A stretch of 64,000 nucleotides of DNA, from the NCBI RefSeq assembly GCF_000621205.1, contig NZ_KK211227.1, forward strand, positions 154,893-218,892, given 5' to 3'. Every line of letters starts with the position of its first letter. The first letter of the stretch is position 1. The translations under genes and the position numbers were made by a program. The notes under the pieces were generated by a model, which had not been told where the DNA came from, did no database searches, and saw only the letters and a program-made list of their open reading frames with translations. Positions 42,561 through 51,490 of this stretch are shown here, one piece after another. Source of the stretch: Halotalea alkalilenta DSM 17697. Its GTDB lineage: Bacteria; Pseudomonadota; Gammaproteobacteria; Pseudomonadales; Halomonadaceae.

Positions 42561-42575
42561 GGTCGCCTTCCTTTT

Positions 42576-43658
42576 CTAATAGGAACTCGTCATCAATTCT
42601 TCAAGCCAGAGAGCCTCGCGCATATATCTCCGCTCCTCATCGATCTCTGTCTTGGGTATTCGGTAGGCGAAAAGACATCCTGCGCTCGGGACGGGCTCCC
42701 CAATCGCATCCCACCGTCGCCGCGCCCACGCAGGCACTGGCGAGAAGAATTCGAGAACTACAGCGTCTCCACTGGGGGTGGTACGGAAGCGCTGCGGGGC
42801 GCCGCGCTGCGCATCGATCGCCATCTGGAGGTGCCACGCCTCGTCGCAGCCGCGCCATCGGCTCCCCTGTAGTGGGAGGTCGATCATCCGCGCGGGGTGG
42901 CCGTTCGTTAAATGGACATAGCACCAAAGATCGGCGCCATAAGCTTGCTGTCGCCGCGCGACGAATCGCCCTGTTTGTGCTTTCGGCTCTGTCCAGCGCC
43001 CTCGGTAGTACCGGACAGACTTCTCTGGATCGAGGAGCAAGAGTCCCGGGATGTCCCTTGACGGTGGAACAGTATCTAGGCTGTGATTAATCTCGGCCAG
43101 GATCTGCGACGCACTGCGTATCTTCGGCCCCTTGAGCCAAGTATCTGACGAGAGTTCGAACAAACCGAGTTGGTGTAGTTCGACGCGTAGGTGTTCGCTC
43201 TTCTGCGACGGGCTCAGCCTGCGTACGTGCCCGAGGTATTCGATACGACGTTCAAGTTCCGAGGGCAGTGGCGAGAGTTGGTCTGCGGTGACACCGAGGA
43301 GGATCACGAGCCCGCTCTGACGGACGACGAAGCTCGCGGGCGCAGCGTAGAGCAGTACACGCGCTGTCGACGTCCTATCTTCTACCTCAGGCTGCTCGAG
43401 GATGTCGCCGTGCGAGACCATCGCCTCGAGAGTCTCCTCGGCGAGTTCTTTCGCCTTCTCGAGGTCGGGCACCAAACCCCGCAGCGGGCGCACAACGGCG
43501 CGCACGAGCGTCGTCGCAGAGCACGGACATAGGTAGCTCGCAGCCCGGCGCAGCGCGCCTGCAAGCCCTTCCGGCGTCGTTAGGTCGAGCGCCTCTGGGT
43601 CGAGCCCGAGTTCTCGGATCTTCTGCGCGTGTACTTCTTCGATGGTAAGGCGCCTCAT
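42576..43658 (-). CDS. Defence-operon protein of unknown function (360 aa)
   Basis: I choose the ATG at 43656-43658, which forms an ATGA overlap with the stop of the 962-aa gene; an ATG four codons upstream (43670) is possible. The first ~100 residues resemble a helical winged-helix-like region (IRELGLDPEALDLTTPEGL, CSATTLVRAVVRPLRGLVPD). The middle has HLRVELHQLGLFELSSDTWL, and the C-terminus has basic and aromatic residues (WYVHLTNG-type segment, FFSPVPAWARRRWD). No domain is recognised. It is in the core of the operon between the 962-aa protein and the helicase, in the place taken by small Dru accessory proteins in Druantia loci. Confidence 0.85.
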   Translation of the reverse strand: MRRLTIEEVHAQKIRELGLDPEALDLTTPEGLAGALRRAASYLCPCSATTLVRAVVRPLRGLVPDLEKAKELAEETLEAMVSHGDILEQPEVEDRTSTARVLLYAAPASFVVRQSGLVILLGVTADQLSPLPSELERRIEYLGHVRRLSPSQKSEHLRVELHQLGLFELSSDTWLKGPKIRSASQILAEINHSLDTVPPSRDIPGLLLLDPEKSVRYYRGRWTEPKAQTGRFVARRQQAYGADLWCYVHLTNGHPARMIDLPLQGSRWRGCDEAWHLQMAIDAQRGAPQRFRTTPSGDAVVLEFFSPVPAWARRRWDAIGEPVPSAGCLFAYRIPKTEIDEERRYMREALWLEELMTSSY

Positions 43659-46543
43659 GACCACCCCCATCCCGCGTATATCTCATCGGCGCCCGTTGGC
43701 ACAGTCCTCATCTGATCAATAGCGAGCACCAAAAAGCGTGCAGTGCAAGCAAGCGACGGCGCGCCCAGCAATGCATTGATTCCTTTTTCGAGATGGGAGC
43801 CTGCCCAATTCTCAAGGCTGCTAGGGGCGCTTGCCATCCGCAGTGAAAATTCGGAAAGCCAGAGCAAACTCCCTTCTTGTTCGAGACTTAGGCTATTTTC
43901 AGCAAAATCTTTAAATGCAGCGCCCCGCTCGGCCAAGGGTGCGTCCGCCAGTCGCGTCAATATATCTCGGGGGAAAATTTGATCAAAAGTAATTGGCCGC
44001 CAATCACTATTTTTATGATTCCGCTGCATCGGAATCGCCCGCCTCAGCATTCCTATTCCAATTTTTTCTCGAGAAAAATCCCGTTCACATCTGCTCCAAT
44101 TGTCTCCTCCGATTAGAGATGAAATGCGCGTCGCAATAGCTCGTAAGATAAGCCGCTGGCGCGCGCGCCCGACAAGTTCGCCAGAGTGCCGTGCCGAATT
44201 CCAAAGTCTAGCCAACGCTAAGAGTTGAGCAATTGATTCAACCGTACGACCTCGAGCGTCAATTCGTGGCTCAAACTGTAGATCCGAAAGCGTTTCCACG
44301 ACAGGTGGAACAACAATGGCCACCTTGAAATCACCGCTCGCTGCAACGTATAGACCGCCAGTGCGCGGTACGTTGTGTTCCACACCACTCGGAAGTTTCT
44401 CTCCGACGGCTGGACTCTCGAACGAATAGCGCTCGATAACCGGTGCGTCGCTGTCAGCGTCGTCTCGCAATAGCGCTATGAACCCAGAGGAATTTTTCCG
44501 CAAAGACCATCGCAGCGGCGTGAATTCGCGCTCGAAGCGGAACGTGAACACACCGAGTTCTTCGGCGGTGAGTTCGATCTCACAAACGTGTGTGTCGTCG
44601 TATGCACCTTGTGCGCTCTTGTCATTCTTGATGTATGCCTCGAAGTGGCGCGCCCATTCCTCGCTTGGAAGCGGTAACGTGACCGGCGGCAGTTGACGCT
44701 CAAACAACGGCGCTTCACCCGCTTTCACGAACATTTGCACTCGGATCATTACCTGGCGCCCAGCAGGACCACGCACCCGGACGGCGGCTTTTCCTTCCCA
44801 GAGTTGCTCGAGCGAGGGCGCGGCGGGGTCGAGTTCAATTTCGAGTGGGCCGTGCGCGGTCGACCCAGGCGACCAAGGGCGGGCCTCGCGGACCCGCATG
44901 ACGACGTCGAGGTCGCCGATCACCTCGGAGTCTGCGCTGCTACCGCTGCGCGCCGCGACACTGAATTTGTGGAGCCCTACCGGCAACGGCGGGAGTTCGA
45001 CAAAGACTGCCTCGCCGGGCGGCGTGTCGGTCAGCGTCAACGAGAGTGACGGGCCATCCCCCATCGCAATGGTCAACTCGTCCATCGCGTGGTCTGACCG
45101 GATCGCAAGGGTCGGCGTCTCCGATGCGAGCCACTCGCCATATCCCTCACCGTCCCAAGCGACCGCAGCGAGCCCAGCGGGCCACACCTCGATAGATTTC
45201 GCCTGGGTAACCTGAAACTGCTTCAGCGCCTGCTCCCACTCCGACGTGAGCGCAGCGGGCACGTCGAGGAGCATGGCGTGTACGCCTTGGCACGCCAGTT
45301 CGACCGGACGCGCGACGGGTGATTTGGCAAAGGGCTCGGTGCTCACGAGCAGGTATTTCGAGTCCGCACGCACGCGCATCCCGCGAGACTCGTAGGCAAG
45401 GCCATCACTGGCGACCTTAAAGAGCCATGAAGTGCCCGGGCGGAGCATGCACTCCGCGCGCAGGAGGTACTCGAGTTGCGCGTCGGTGCGCTCGAACTTC
45501 AACAGCACATCGTCGGGCTGGGGCCAGCGGCTGAGCGGGACGCGTTGGGGGCCGTGTAGGCAGCGCCCCCTCGCGAGCGGGCGTCCCGCCGCGCCCGCGA
45601 CGGTGCATCGCGATTCGGTGAGGACCTCTCGCACCTGCGGGAAGCGGAGGAGCAGGTGCGAGAGGTCTGGAATTTCGAGAGAGACCTCCCAGCGTGACCC
45701 CTCGATGGGTCGCAGCACGAGGCGCGGCTCGATGCCCAGGCGTGCGACCTCTTCTCGGGCCTCCTCACGCCGCTGGAACGTCGTGTTCGTTGACCTGCCA
45801 ATGGTCAGTCCTCGGATCCTCGCCCGCTCCTCCGCTGCGTGGCGCGCGCTGCGCAGCCAGTCGCGACCGCGGCGTTCGCTGTCGACGTCATCGCCGATGC
45901 GCTTCAGCGTCGTCGGGTGGAGCAGCGTCTTGAAGCCCTCTTTCCCTTGGAGAAGGAGCGCGGCGGCGATCTGGCCGACGAGCGCCGGCGCCTGCACGAG
46001 GTTCTGGAAGCGCGCCGACGTATTCCAACTCCGCGCCGCGATGAAGTCCCCGAGGCGCTGCGGCTCATCGAAGAGTTCGCCGGAAAACGAGTGCCGAAGT
46101 TCGTAGAGGATGCGCGCGAGTTGCTGCTGCAGGTCGCACGGGAGGATCGCGTGCGTGATGGGCCACGCAATGATCGAGAACTGCTCCGCCCAGGGGCCCG
46201 ACGGCTTCGCGCCCGCGAACTTCCGCTGAAAGGCGACAAAGGCATCGCGAATCCAATCGCGTCTACCGTTCAACCTCCAGCCCGGCGTCCTATCCTCAAA
46301 GGTCTGCCAATACTCGTTCCCCGCGTAGCCGTAGCCGATCTCCGCCGCGTAGACGACCCAAACGAGTTGGTGGTCGCGCGCGGGCGCCGAGACCTGGATG
46401 TGAGCGCGCAGCGTGTTCTGCAGCGCCAGCAACTCGGCCTGCGCGAGGCCGTGCTCCAAGGCGAAGACAGGGACATCCTTGCGGTCACGCGCGAGGGCGC
46501 CGAAGTGCTCTGCGAGTCGCTGGTTCCACGCCCTCAGATCCAT
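43655..46543 (-). CDS. Large defence-operon protein of unknown function (962 aa)
   Basis: The N-terminal ~300 residues are helical and basic (WRLNGRRDWIRDAFVAFQRKF, ILPCDLQQQLARILYELRHSFSG). The middle ~350 residues look beta-rich (EVSLEIPDLSHLLLRF, FVELPPLPVGLHKFSVAARSG), like Ig-like or jelly-roll repeats. The last ~230 residues are encoded by clearly less GC-rich DNA. No catalytic motif is evident. Its size and place before the helicase recall the large unannotated Druantia proteins (DruC, DruF, DruG or DruH), but homology is not shown. The start ATG has only a weak AGGTG box and follows the 51-aa ORF after 12 bp. Confidence 0.85.
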   Translation of the reverse strand: MDLRAWNQRLAEHFGALARDRKDVPVFALEHGLAQAELLALQNTLRAHIQVSAPARDHQLVWVVYAAEIGYGYAGNEYWQTFEDRTPGWRLNGRRDWIRDAFVAFQRKFAGAKPSGPWAEQFSIIAWPITHAILPCDLQQQLARILYELRHSFSGELFDEPQRLGDFIAARSWNTSARFQNLVQAPALVGQIAAALLLQGKEGFKTLLHPTTLKRIGDDVDSERRGRDWLRSARHAAEERARIRGLTIGRSTNTTFQRREEAREEVARLGIEPRLVLRPIEGSRWEVSLEIPDLSHLLLRFPQVREVLTESRCTVAGAAGRPLARGRCLHGPQRVPLSRWPQPDDVLLKFERTDAQLEYLLRAECMLRPGTSWLFKVASDGLAYESRGMRVRADSKYLLVSTEPFAKSPVARPVELACQGVHAMLLDVPAALTSEWEQALKQFQVTQAKSIEVWPAGLAAVAWDGEGYGEWLASETPTLAIRSDHAMDELTIAMGDGPSLSLTLTDTPPGEAVFVELPPLPVGLHKFSVAARSGSSADSEVIGDLDVVMRVREARPWSPGSTAHGPLEIELDPAAPSLEQLWEGKAAVRVRGPAGRQVMIRVQMFVKAGEAPLFERQLPPVTLPLPSEEWARHFEAYIKNDKSAQGAYDDTHVCEIELTAEELGVFTFRFEREFTPLRWSLRKNSSGFIALLRDDADSDAPVIERYSFESPAVGEKLPSGVEHNVPRTGGLYVAASGDFKVAIVVPPVVETLSDLQFEPRIDARGRTVESIAQLLALARLWNSARHSGELVGRARQRLILRAIATRISSLIGGDNWSRCERDFSREKIGIGMLRRAIPMQRNHKNSDWRPITFDQIFPRDILTRLADAPLAERGAAFKDFAENSLSLEQEGSLLWLSEFSLRMASAPSSLENWAGSHLEKGINALLGAPSLACTARFLVLAIDQMRTVPTGADEIYAGWGWS

Positions 46544-46555
46544 CAGGACACCTGT

Positions 46556-46711
46556 TCACTTCCCGAGCCGCACAACTGCACGCTGTGCGTCGGTTGTCGT
46601 CAGGTGAAGAGACCGAGCGCACCACCCCATCGCGTACGCAGGGGAATGCGTCGCGACTCCCTGCGCGAGCGAGGTGTTCTCTCGGATGTCCCTGAACTTA
46701 CTCATCATCAT
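46556..46711 (-). CDS. Candidate 51-aa small protein between DUF4338 and the 962-aa gene
   Basis: A short frame begins at an ATG overlapping the DUF4338 stop (ATGA) and runs 51 codons to a TGA 12 bp before the 962-aa start. It thus fills what would otherwise be the only sizeable gap in the operon. It reads MMMSKFRDIRENTSLAQGVA, then a segment with Trp, Cys and His, and ends RAVVRLGK. Most codons end in G or C. Which of three tandem ATGs is used is unclear. No homology is claimed. Confidence 0.5.
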   Translation of the reverse strand: MMMSKFRDIRENTSLAQGVATHSPAYAMGWCARSLHLTTTDAQRAVVRLGK

Positions 46712-48759
46712 CCTTCTGGAAGTTCAGGAGAGAGGTCGGAGTACATGGGCTGCTGGGGGGCGGCTCTCTGGAGAGGAACACGAGCCCCGTGGGTGACCGG
46801 ACGGACGGTTGTGTGCCGTTCAACCTCATCGAGGACGTCATCGGAGATAATCCGATTTCGTAACCACCGCTCGCGCCACCACGCGCCGATCGCCGCAGTC
46901 GCCGCCACGCCCTCGTTGACCGGTACTATGTATTCGGGCCGCTTGGCGGCGCCGATGAGGTAGTCGTCGAGGTTCTTAATAAGGCTTACCGCGTACACGA
47001 TGCGCGGACGGTGGTGGCGGAGAAGCATCCCCGACGGCAGGTTCAGCAGATCGAGCGCTTGTCTTACCTTGCGCAGTTTGGGGCTCACGCCCTCACCGAA
47101 AATGCTGTTCACACGCTGCGCGTCGGACTGCTGCACAAGTTCGACAAGCGCGTGGACCGTCTCCTCGGAGTATTGCGACGTGCCAAACGCCTCCGATCGA
47201 CCTAACTCAGCGTATCGGATGACGTCCCCCGCATTGCCCCCGAGACGCTCCGCCGGGATCTTGATGCGGTTGTACTGGCTCGACCCCACGCCGTAGAGCG
47301 ACGTCGTACCGAGGAGCACAAGCTTCGAAGCACGCACGATGGGTCGCCCAGCCATCGAGGACGCGATCTCACTCTCCGCCTGTGCGTATCGTCGACGGTA
47401 CTGGTGTACGACCTCTGGGCTCGCCGCCATCATGGCAGTAAGCTTGCCGCCGAGGAGCGCGTTGTAGGGCTGCACTGCGCCGCATACCGAGATGTCTGCG
47501 ACCGCGATGCCAACCCGGTCAGCCTTCGCCTTCTTGAGCACCCTGCGGATCGCGTCGCTGCCGTACCCCGTCTTCGCGAGCGCGGCAAGCTTTTCCGCCG
47601 TCGGCTTGCCGTCGAATGCCTCGTCTAGAACCGCGCGCGCGCGGAGGTACGTTGAGAGGGCGAGCGCACGCTTGCTGCGGAACAGGTGTGTCCTAGCCTT
47701 CGCGATCCAGTACTCGTTGCCATGGAAATCTGAGCGCTTCTGCTTGTAGTCACGCGAGCGCGCGAAGCGCTGGTGCTTCTTGCGCGCCTCGGCGCTCTCC
47801 TTCAGCAGTCGTTCGATCACTGCCAACGAGGGTGTCTTGAGATCGCGTGTCGAGAGAATGCCGTCCTCGATCAGGTCCGCCACGTAGATTTCGTCGATGG
47901 CGGCGTCGAGCGTGTCGACGAGCCACTTAGCGAGTTCTCGCGTCGGCGCGGTCCGCACGCGATCAAGGAATGTCTCCGGGTGCCACCCGATCCACGAATC
48001 GCGCTTGCGGATCTGCATGATCGGGCTGCTCAGCGCGCCGATACCCATCACTGGGTGGTTGGCAGCGGCGCGGTCGCGTACGAGGAAGACCATGGTCCGA
48101 CCCGGCACGCTCGTGTACTGGTTCGTCCACGTGTGGCGGAAGTAGCGCCACACGTCCATCAGGCGCAGTCCGGTGAACTCGCACGCTGCGTTCTCAGCGG
48201 TGACGAACTGGAGGTAGGGATCAACGAGCTTCGACAGCGCGTCGGCCCAGCCGTTGTTGAGGTGCGTCCGCGCCTCCCGAAGGCCCTTCGCGAGATCTCG
48301 CCCGTCGCGCATGAGCGAGTAGATCGAGACGTAGCTCCCATCGTGAAGACGCTGGCGCTCCATCGACTCCAGGAACCGCTGCACCGACGGCTGACGGAGT
48401 TGTGCGTTGCGCTTGACCAACTCCTGCCGACGAATGCGTGCCTTCTCGGCGAGCGGGTCGGTGACGGAGTCAGGCGGCTTGACCTCGACGCGCTCGCTGC
48501 GCACGCGGACCGTCCAGCCCTGCGTCGCGAGGTCGGTTATGACGAGCCCCGCCGCGAGCAGCGTCTGTCGATCACTGCGACGACACGCCGTGACTTCAGC
48601 CACGAACGCGCCGCGCGCCTTCTCGATCGCCTCCTCGGTACGCTCCCGCCGGCACACCTTCGCCAGCGCGCGCGCGTGCTCCACGAAGGCGTTCTGCGAC
48701 GCCTTGCTCGGGAGCGGGGGCTCCAGCGTGGTCCACGTGTTACCGGGCACTTTGGTCAT
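46708..48759 (-). CDS. DUF4338 protein (Druantia DruA-like core, 683 aa)
   Basis: The DUF4338 signature is clear in the second half: VADISVCGAVQPYNALLGGK, LTAMMAASPEVVHQYRRRYA, then LVLLGTTSLYGVGSSQYNRI, and ELGRSEAFGTSQYSEETV. Upstream are MGIGALSSPIMQIRKRDSWIGW-type residues near 250. DUF4338 defines DruA of type I Druantia, but this protein is longer, with ~200 extra N-terminal residues. It overlaps the GHKL gene start-stop (ATGA). Its biochemical role is not established; it is expected to act with the DruE-like helicase. Confidence 0.9.
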   Translation of the reverse strand: MTKVPGNTWTTLEPPLPSKASQNAFVEHARALAKVCRRERTEEAIEKARGAFVAEVTACRRSDRQTLLAAGLVITDLATQGWTVRVRSERVEVKPPDSVTDPLAEKARIRRQELVKRNAQLRQPSVQRFLESMERQRLHDGSYVSIYSLMRDGRDLAKGLREARTHLNNGWADALSKLVDPYLQFVTAENAACEFTGLRLMDVWRYFRHTWTNQYTSVPGRTMVFLVRDRAAANHPVMGIGALSSPIMQIRKRDSWIGWHPETFLDRVRTAPTRELAKWLVDTLDAAIDEIYVADLIEDGILSTRDLKTPSLAVIERLLKESAEARKKHQRFARSRDYKQKRSDFHGNEYWIAKARTHLFRSKRALALSTYLRARAVLDEAFDGKPTAEKLAALAKTGYGSDAIRRVLKKAKADRVGIAVADISVCGAVQPYNALLGGKLTAMMAASPEVVHQYRRRYAQAESEIASSMAGRPIVRASKLVLLGTTSLYGVGSSQYNRIKIPAERLGGNAGDVIRYAELGRSEAFGTSQYSEETVHALVELVQQSDAQRVNSIFGEGVSPKLRKVRQALDLLNLPSGMLLRHHRPRIVYAVSLIKNLDDYLIGAAKRPEYIVPVNEGVAATAAIGAWWRERWLRNRIISDDVLDEVERHTTVRPVTHGARVPLQRAAPQQPMYSDLSPELPEG

Positions 48760-50366
48760 TTGTCGCTCAGGAAGGCAGCCAAGGTGTTACTCCACTCGAG
48801 CCGATGCTTTGCGAGCGCCGGGATCTTCCCGCGCGCGGCCGCTTCGCTCCGCGCCGCCGCGAGGAGGAGCAGTTCGAGTTTGGCGCGGAGTTGCGGATCG
48901 CGAGAGACCTCGCCCTCAGAGAGCGGTTTGTAGATCTCGCGGTAGAAGGGGTGATCAGGGTTCAATACGAGCACAAGCTTGTCCCCGTCGTGCGCAAGGG
49001 TGAAGAACGACGTGTCTTTCACCGAGTGCTCGATGATGCTGTAGCGGTCCGCCTCGTTAGGGCGATCCCGTAGCGTCGGGTGACTCTCCTCCAATTCACG
49101 CATCAGCGCCCGCGCTGTCGGATCAACACTGCGCGGAAGGGGGCGTAGGAGGTGGTCCCGCTCATTGGCGATGCGCTCCGCTTCGGAGAAGCGCTCGCGC
49201 GCCTTCACGGCTGTGTGAGCCTTGCGTGCGCGCCCATTGAGGGCACGCGCGGTCGCCTCGAGATCCGGCGAGAGTGCCTCGATGAGGTGCGCCTGGGGGC
49301 GAGCCTGCTGCTTCGTGTGCGTAATGCCAAAGGCTTCGTCGAGGATCGGATCGAACTGGATCTCGCAGCGCCACCAGTCGTCGTAGTTCTCTCGGTGTTT
49401 GCTACCCATGAAGAACCAGCCGTAGTCTACCTCTCGTCCTCCACGGACGATTGAGACGCCAGCACCTTTCGAGAGGCCGATTCGGCGCTTCTCGTCGTTT
49501 GAAAGTTTGTGCCACGCGTGGACCGGCAGTTCCGTAAACCGCACACTCACCCAACCAGTTTTCCGCGAATCGAGCGGATCGGCGCGGACTTCGAAGCGCA
49601 TCTCCTCACCGAAAAGTTGGGCACCAGAAATCTCTGCTTTCGGGTGTAGGTAAAGCGGATCGAAGGCGTCGAGCGTATCGCCGTTGATGGTTATACGCAG
49701 TCCCTTCCAGATGAAGTGCCTGAAACGTCGACCGAGTTCAACCTCAAGCTTGCGCACGATGGTAGAGACGCGGCGATTGTCGAGCCTATCGCACTGCGAC
49801 CAGCAAACGAGGGTCCCCGAGTTTCCTGCGCACCTACTTGGCGGCACCTTCACCACCTTCGGCTCGGGCACCTCGATCATTTCGCAGCGCACGATCTCGT
49901 CGACGTCGAGGTATGACGAGTACACGGTCGGGGTATCGTGCCCACGCGCACCCTTCGGCGACTGCCACGTAAAGACCGCGACACGCCGCGCCTGGCTCAG
50001 CGACGCATTGGGTAGACCCATGCCGTACCGCCCAAGTCCTCGGCGGTCTCCGAATCGAGTGCTCCCGCCGAACCGGAGTGCCTGACGCAGTGTCGGTGGG
50101 TCCATCCCACAGCCATTGTCCAGTACCGAAATCTCTATCACCTTCTCCTCGTCGTCGCTGGTCTTGGCAGCGACAGAGATCGCGATGCGTGTGGCGCCCG
50201 CTTGGATAGAGTTGTCAACGAGTTCTGAGATCGCGCTCGCTGTACCTTTGTATCCAGAGTCTCGGGTTGCTTGGATGAACTTATCAAGCGCGATGATCGA
50301 GTAATCAGCGCGTCGAACTGAGTGCACAGTCTTCGTCATGACACTACCCGCCGCAGCTTTGATCAT
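48756..50366 (-). CDS. GHKL (HSP90/MutL/MORC-type) ATPase of the defence operon
   Basis: This 536-aa protein has the Bergerat ATP fold: N box ISELVDNSIQAGA (Glu48, Asn52), G1 box VLDNGCGMD (Asp83), and G2 box GRRGLGRYGMGLPNAS-like region at about 109-122. A transducer-like domain follows, with VRFTELPVHAWHKLSNDEKR. The C-terminal ~150 residues are helical and charged. The GHKL fold suggests an ATP-dependent DNA clamp, as in MORC and MutL. A GGGGGAG box supports the ATG at 50366. GHKL ATPases are not part of canonical Druantia types I-III as I know them. Confidence 0.9.
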   Translation of the reverse strand: MIKAAAGSVMTKTVHSVRRADYSIIALDKFIQATRDSGYKGTASAISELVDNSIQAGATRIAISVAAKTSDDEEKVIEISVLDNGCGMDPPTLRQALRFGGSTRFGDRRGLGRYGMGLPNASLSQARRVAVFTWQSPKGARGHDTPTVYSSYLDVDEIVRCEMIEVPEPKVVKVPPSRCAGNSGTLVCWSQCDRLDNRRVSTIVRKLEVELGRRFRHFIWKGLRITINGDTLDAFDPLYLHPKAEISGAQLFGEEMRFEVRADPLDSRKTGWVSVRFTELPVHAWHKLSNDEKRRIGLSKGAGVSIVRGGREVDYGWFFMGSKHRENYDDWWRCEIQFDPILDEAFGITHTKQQARPQAHLIEALSPDLEATARALNGRARKAHTAVKARERFSEAERIANERDHLLRPLPRSVDPTARALMRELEESHPTLRDRPNEADRYSIIEHSVKDTSFFTLAHDGDKLVLVLNPDHPFYREIYKPLSEGEVSRDPQLRAKLELLLLAAARSEAAARGKIPALAKHRLEWSNTLAAFLSDK

Positions 50367-50381
50367 GTGCTCCCCCGCAGT

Positions 50382-50579
50382 TCATTTCGCTTTCCGTCCC
50401 TCTTCGTCAGCAGAACCGCCCGACTTCACCCATTCGTCGACCTCGGCCGTTTTGAACTTCCATAGCCGCCCAATGCGATGCGCCGGCATCTCACGCCTGC
50501 GAATCCACGCATAGACGGTGTCTTTGCTCACTCCAAGGTGCTCGGCGATCTCTTCGACCGACAACCAACGATCCGACAT
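50382..50579 (-). CDS. Excisionase/MerR-type HTH protein at the head of the defence operon
   Basis: This 65-aa protein has the DNA-binding domain of the excisionase family: WLSVEEIAEHLGVSKDTVYA, then WIRRREMPAHRIGRLWKFKT and VDEWVKSG. The ATG at 50577-50579 with AAGGGAG upstream is preferred over a TTG seven codons earlier. Such proteins commonly lead restriction or BREX-type defence operons and may regulate them. It lies 15 bp before the GHKL gene. Confidence 0.85.
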   Translation of the reverse strand: MSDRWLSVEEIAEHLGVSKDTVYAWIRRREMPAHRIGRLWKFKTAEVDEWVKSGGSADEEGRKAK

Positions 50580-50871
50580 GGGCTCCCTTCGTGAGGTCAA
50601 AGTACGGGCAACCTATTTATGTTGGCATGAATCGGCCGCTTTGCATAGACGATCCAGCATGATTAGACATGATTTTCTCTGATCTGCCCGGATTAAATGG
50701 GCATCTACGCGACTGACGGACCGGCGAGCCACCGGAGCCCTCGCCCGGTAGTGCACGTGATTTGCCAGGAGCAGCAAACGAAGAATCTGGTCACGGCCCG
50801 GTTCCCATTCTTTGCGGTCACTCGCGCCCTATCGCCGCAGCATCTCGCCATCCCAACCCCGGACTGGCGTG
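50580..50871. other. Defence-cargo/transfer-operon junction
   Basis: No gene is supported in these 292 bp. The left part is AT-rich (TTTATGTTGGCATGAAT, GATTAGACATGATTTTC) and should hold the promoter of the minus-strand defence operon. The right part becomes GC-rich and leads into the RAQPRD gene. No att-like duplication with the other end of the cargo near 33364 is obvious. Confidence 0.45.
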
Positions 50872-51237
50872 ATGACTTCAATTTCCACGACGACCGCCGA
50901 GCGATGCCGCGTGTCGGGCCTACTGTTGGTCTGCCTGTTGGCCGGCCCAGTGCCTGTACTCGCAGCCGATACCACTTCCGAGCATGCGCGGCTTGCAGCC
51001 CTCGTACGCCAACTCGACTCTCTCGATCGCCTGGCCGAGCGCGGCGCAGTCCTGCCGAGGCTGGAAGGTTCCCGCTACCACTTCGACCATGCCCGCCTGC
51101 GCGAGGACCTCCAGCGCGTTCGGGCGGGCATCCAGGACTACTTGACGCCGCCGCGCGCCCAGCCGCGTGATCCGGTCGAACTGTCCGGTGACTACCGCCA
51201 GTCCAGCCCGCCCTCCGACCAGGAGGCACCCCAATGA
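50872..51237 (+). CDS. RAQPRD-family ICE transfer protein
   Basis: This 121-aa exported protein has a signal peptide (VSGLLLVCLLAGPVPVLAA). The mature part is helical with ARLAALVRQLDSLDRLAER, RYHFDHARLREDLQRVRAGI, and RAQPRDP, the family signature (residues about 101-107). The ATG at 50872 places the signal peptide correctly. It starts the second half of the transfer operon and overlaps the next gene by four bases. Confidence 0.92.
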   Translation: MTSISTTTAERCRVSGLLLVCLLAGPVPVLAADTTSEHARLAALVRQLDSLDRLAERGAVLPRLEGSRYHFDHARLREDLQRVRAGIQDYLTPPRAQPRDPVELSGDYRQSSPPSDQEAPQ

Positions 51238-51467
51238 ACGCCGCCCAGGTCAGCGCCTTCCAGGCCAATGGCGGCTTCGCCCCCGCCGCCGTGGCCACGG
51301 TGGTGCTCGGTCTGGTGTTCGCCGTCCTGCTCCTGTGGGGCGTGTGGGCCATGCGTACCGCCTACACCGGCTGGGCCGAGCAGCGCCTGTCCCAGCGTCA
51401 GTTCCTGGGTGTCGTCGTGCGCTTCGTCGCGATGTACCTGGTGCTGATCTATTTCCTCCTGTCCTGA
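51234..51467 (+). CDS. TIGR03758-family ICE membrane protein
   Basis: This 77-aa protein has two membrane helices at about residues 18-40 and 58-76, with a short loop (YTGWAEQRLSQRQF). It matches the small TIGR03758 protein that follows RAQPRD in this ICE class. It is probably a VirB2/VirB3-type inner-membrane component. It is coupled to RAQPRD by an ATGA overlap. Confidence 0.92.
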   Translation: MNAAQVSAFQANGGFAPAAVATVVLGLVFAVLLLWGVWAMRTAYTGWAEQRLSQRQFLGVVVRFVAMYLVLIYFLLS

Positions 51468-51490
51468 CCACCACGAAAGGCCTGACCACC

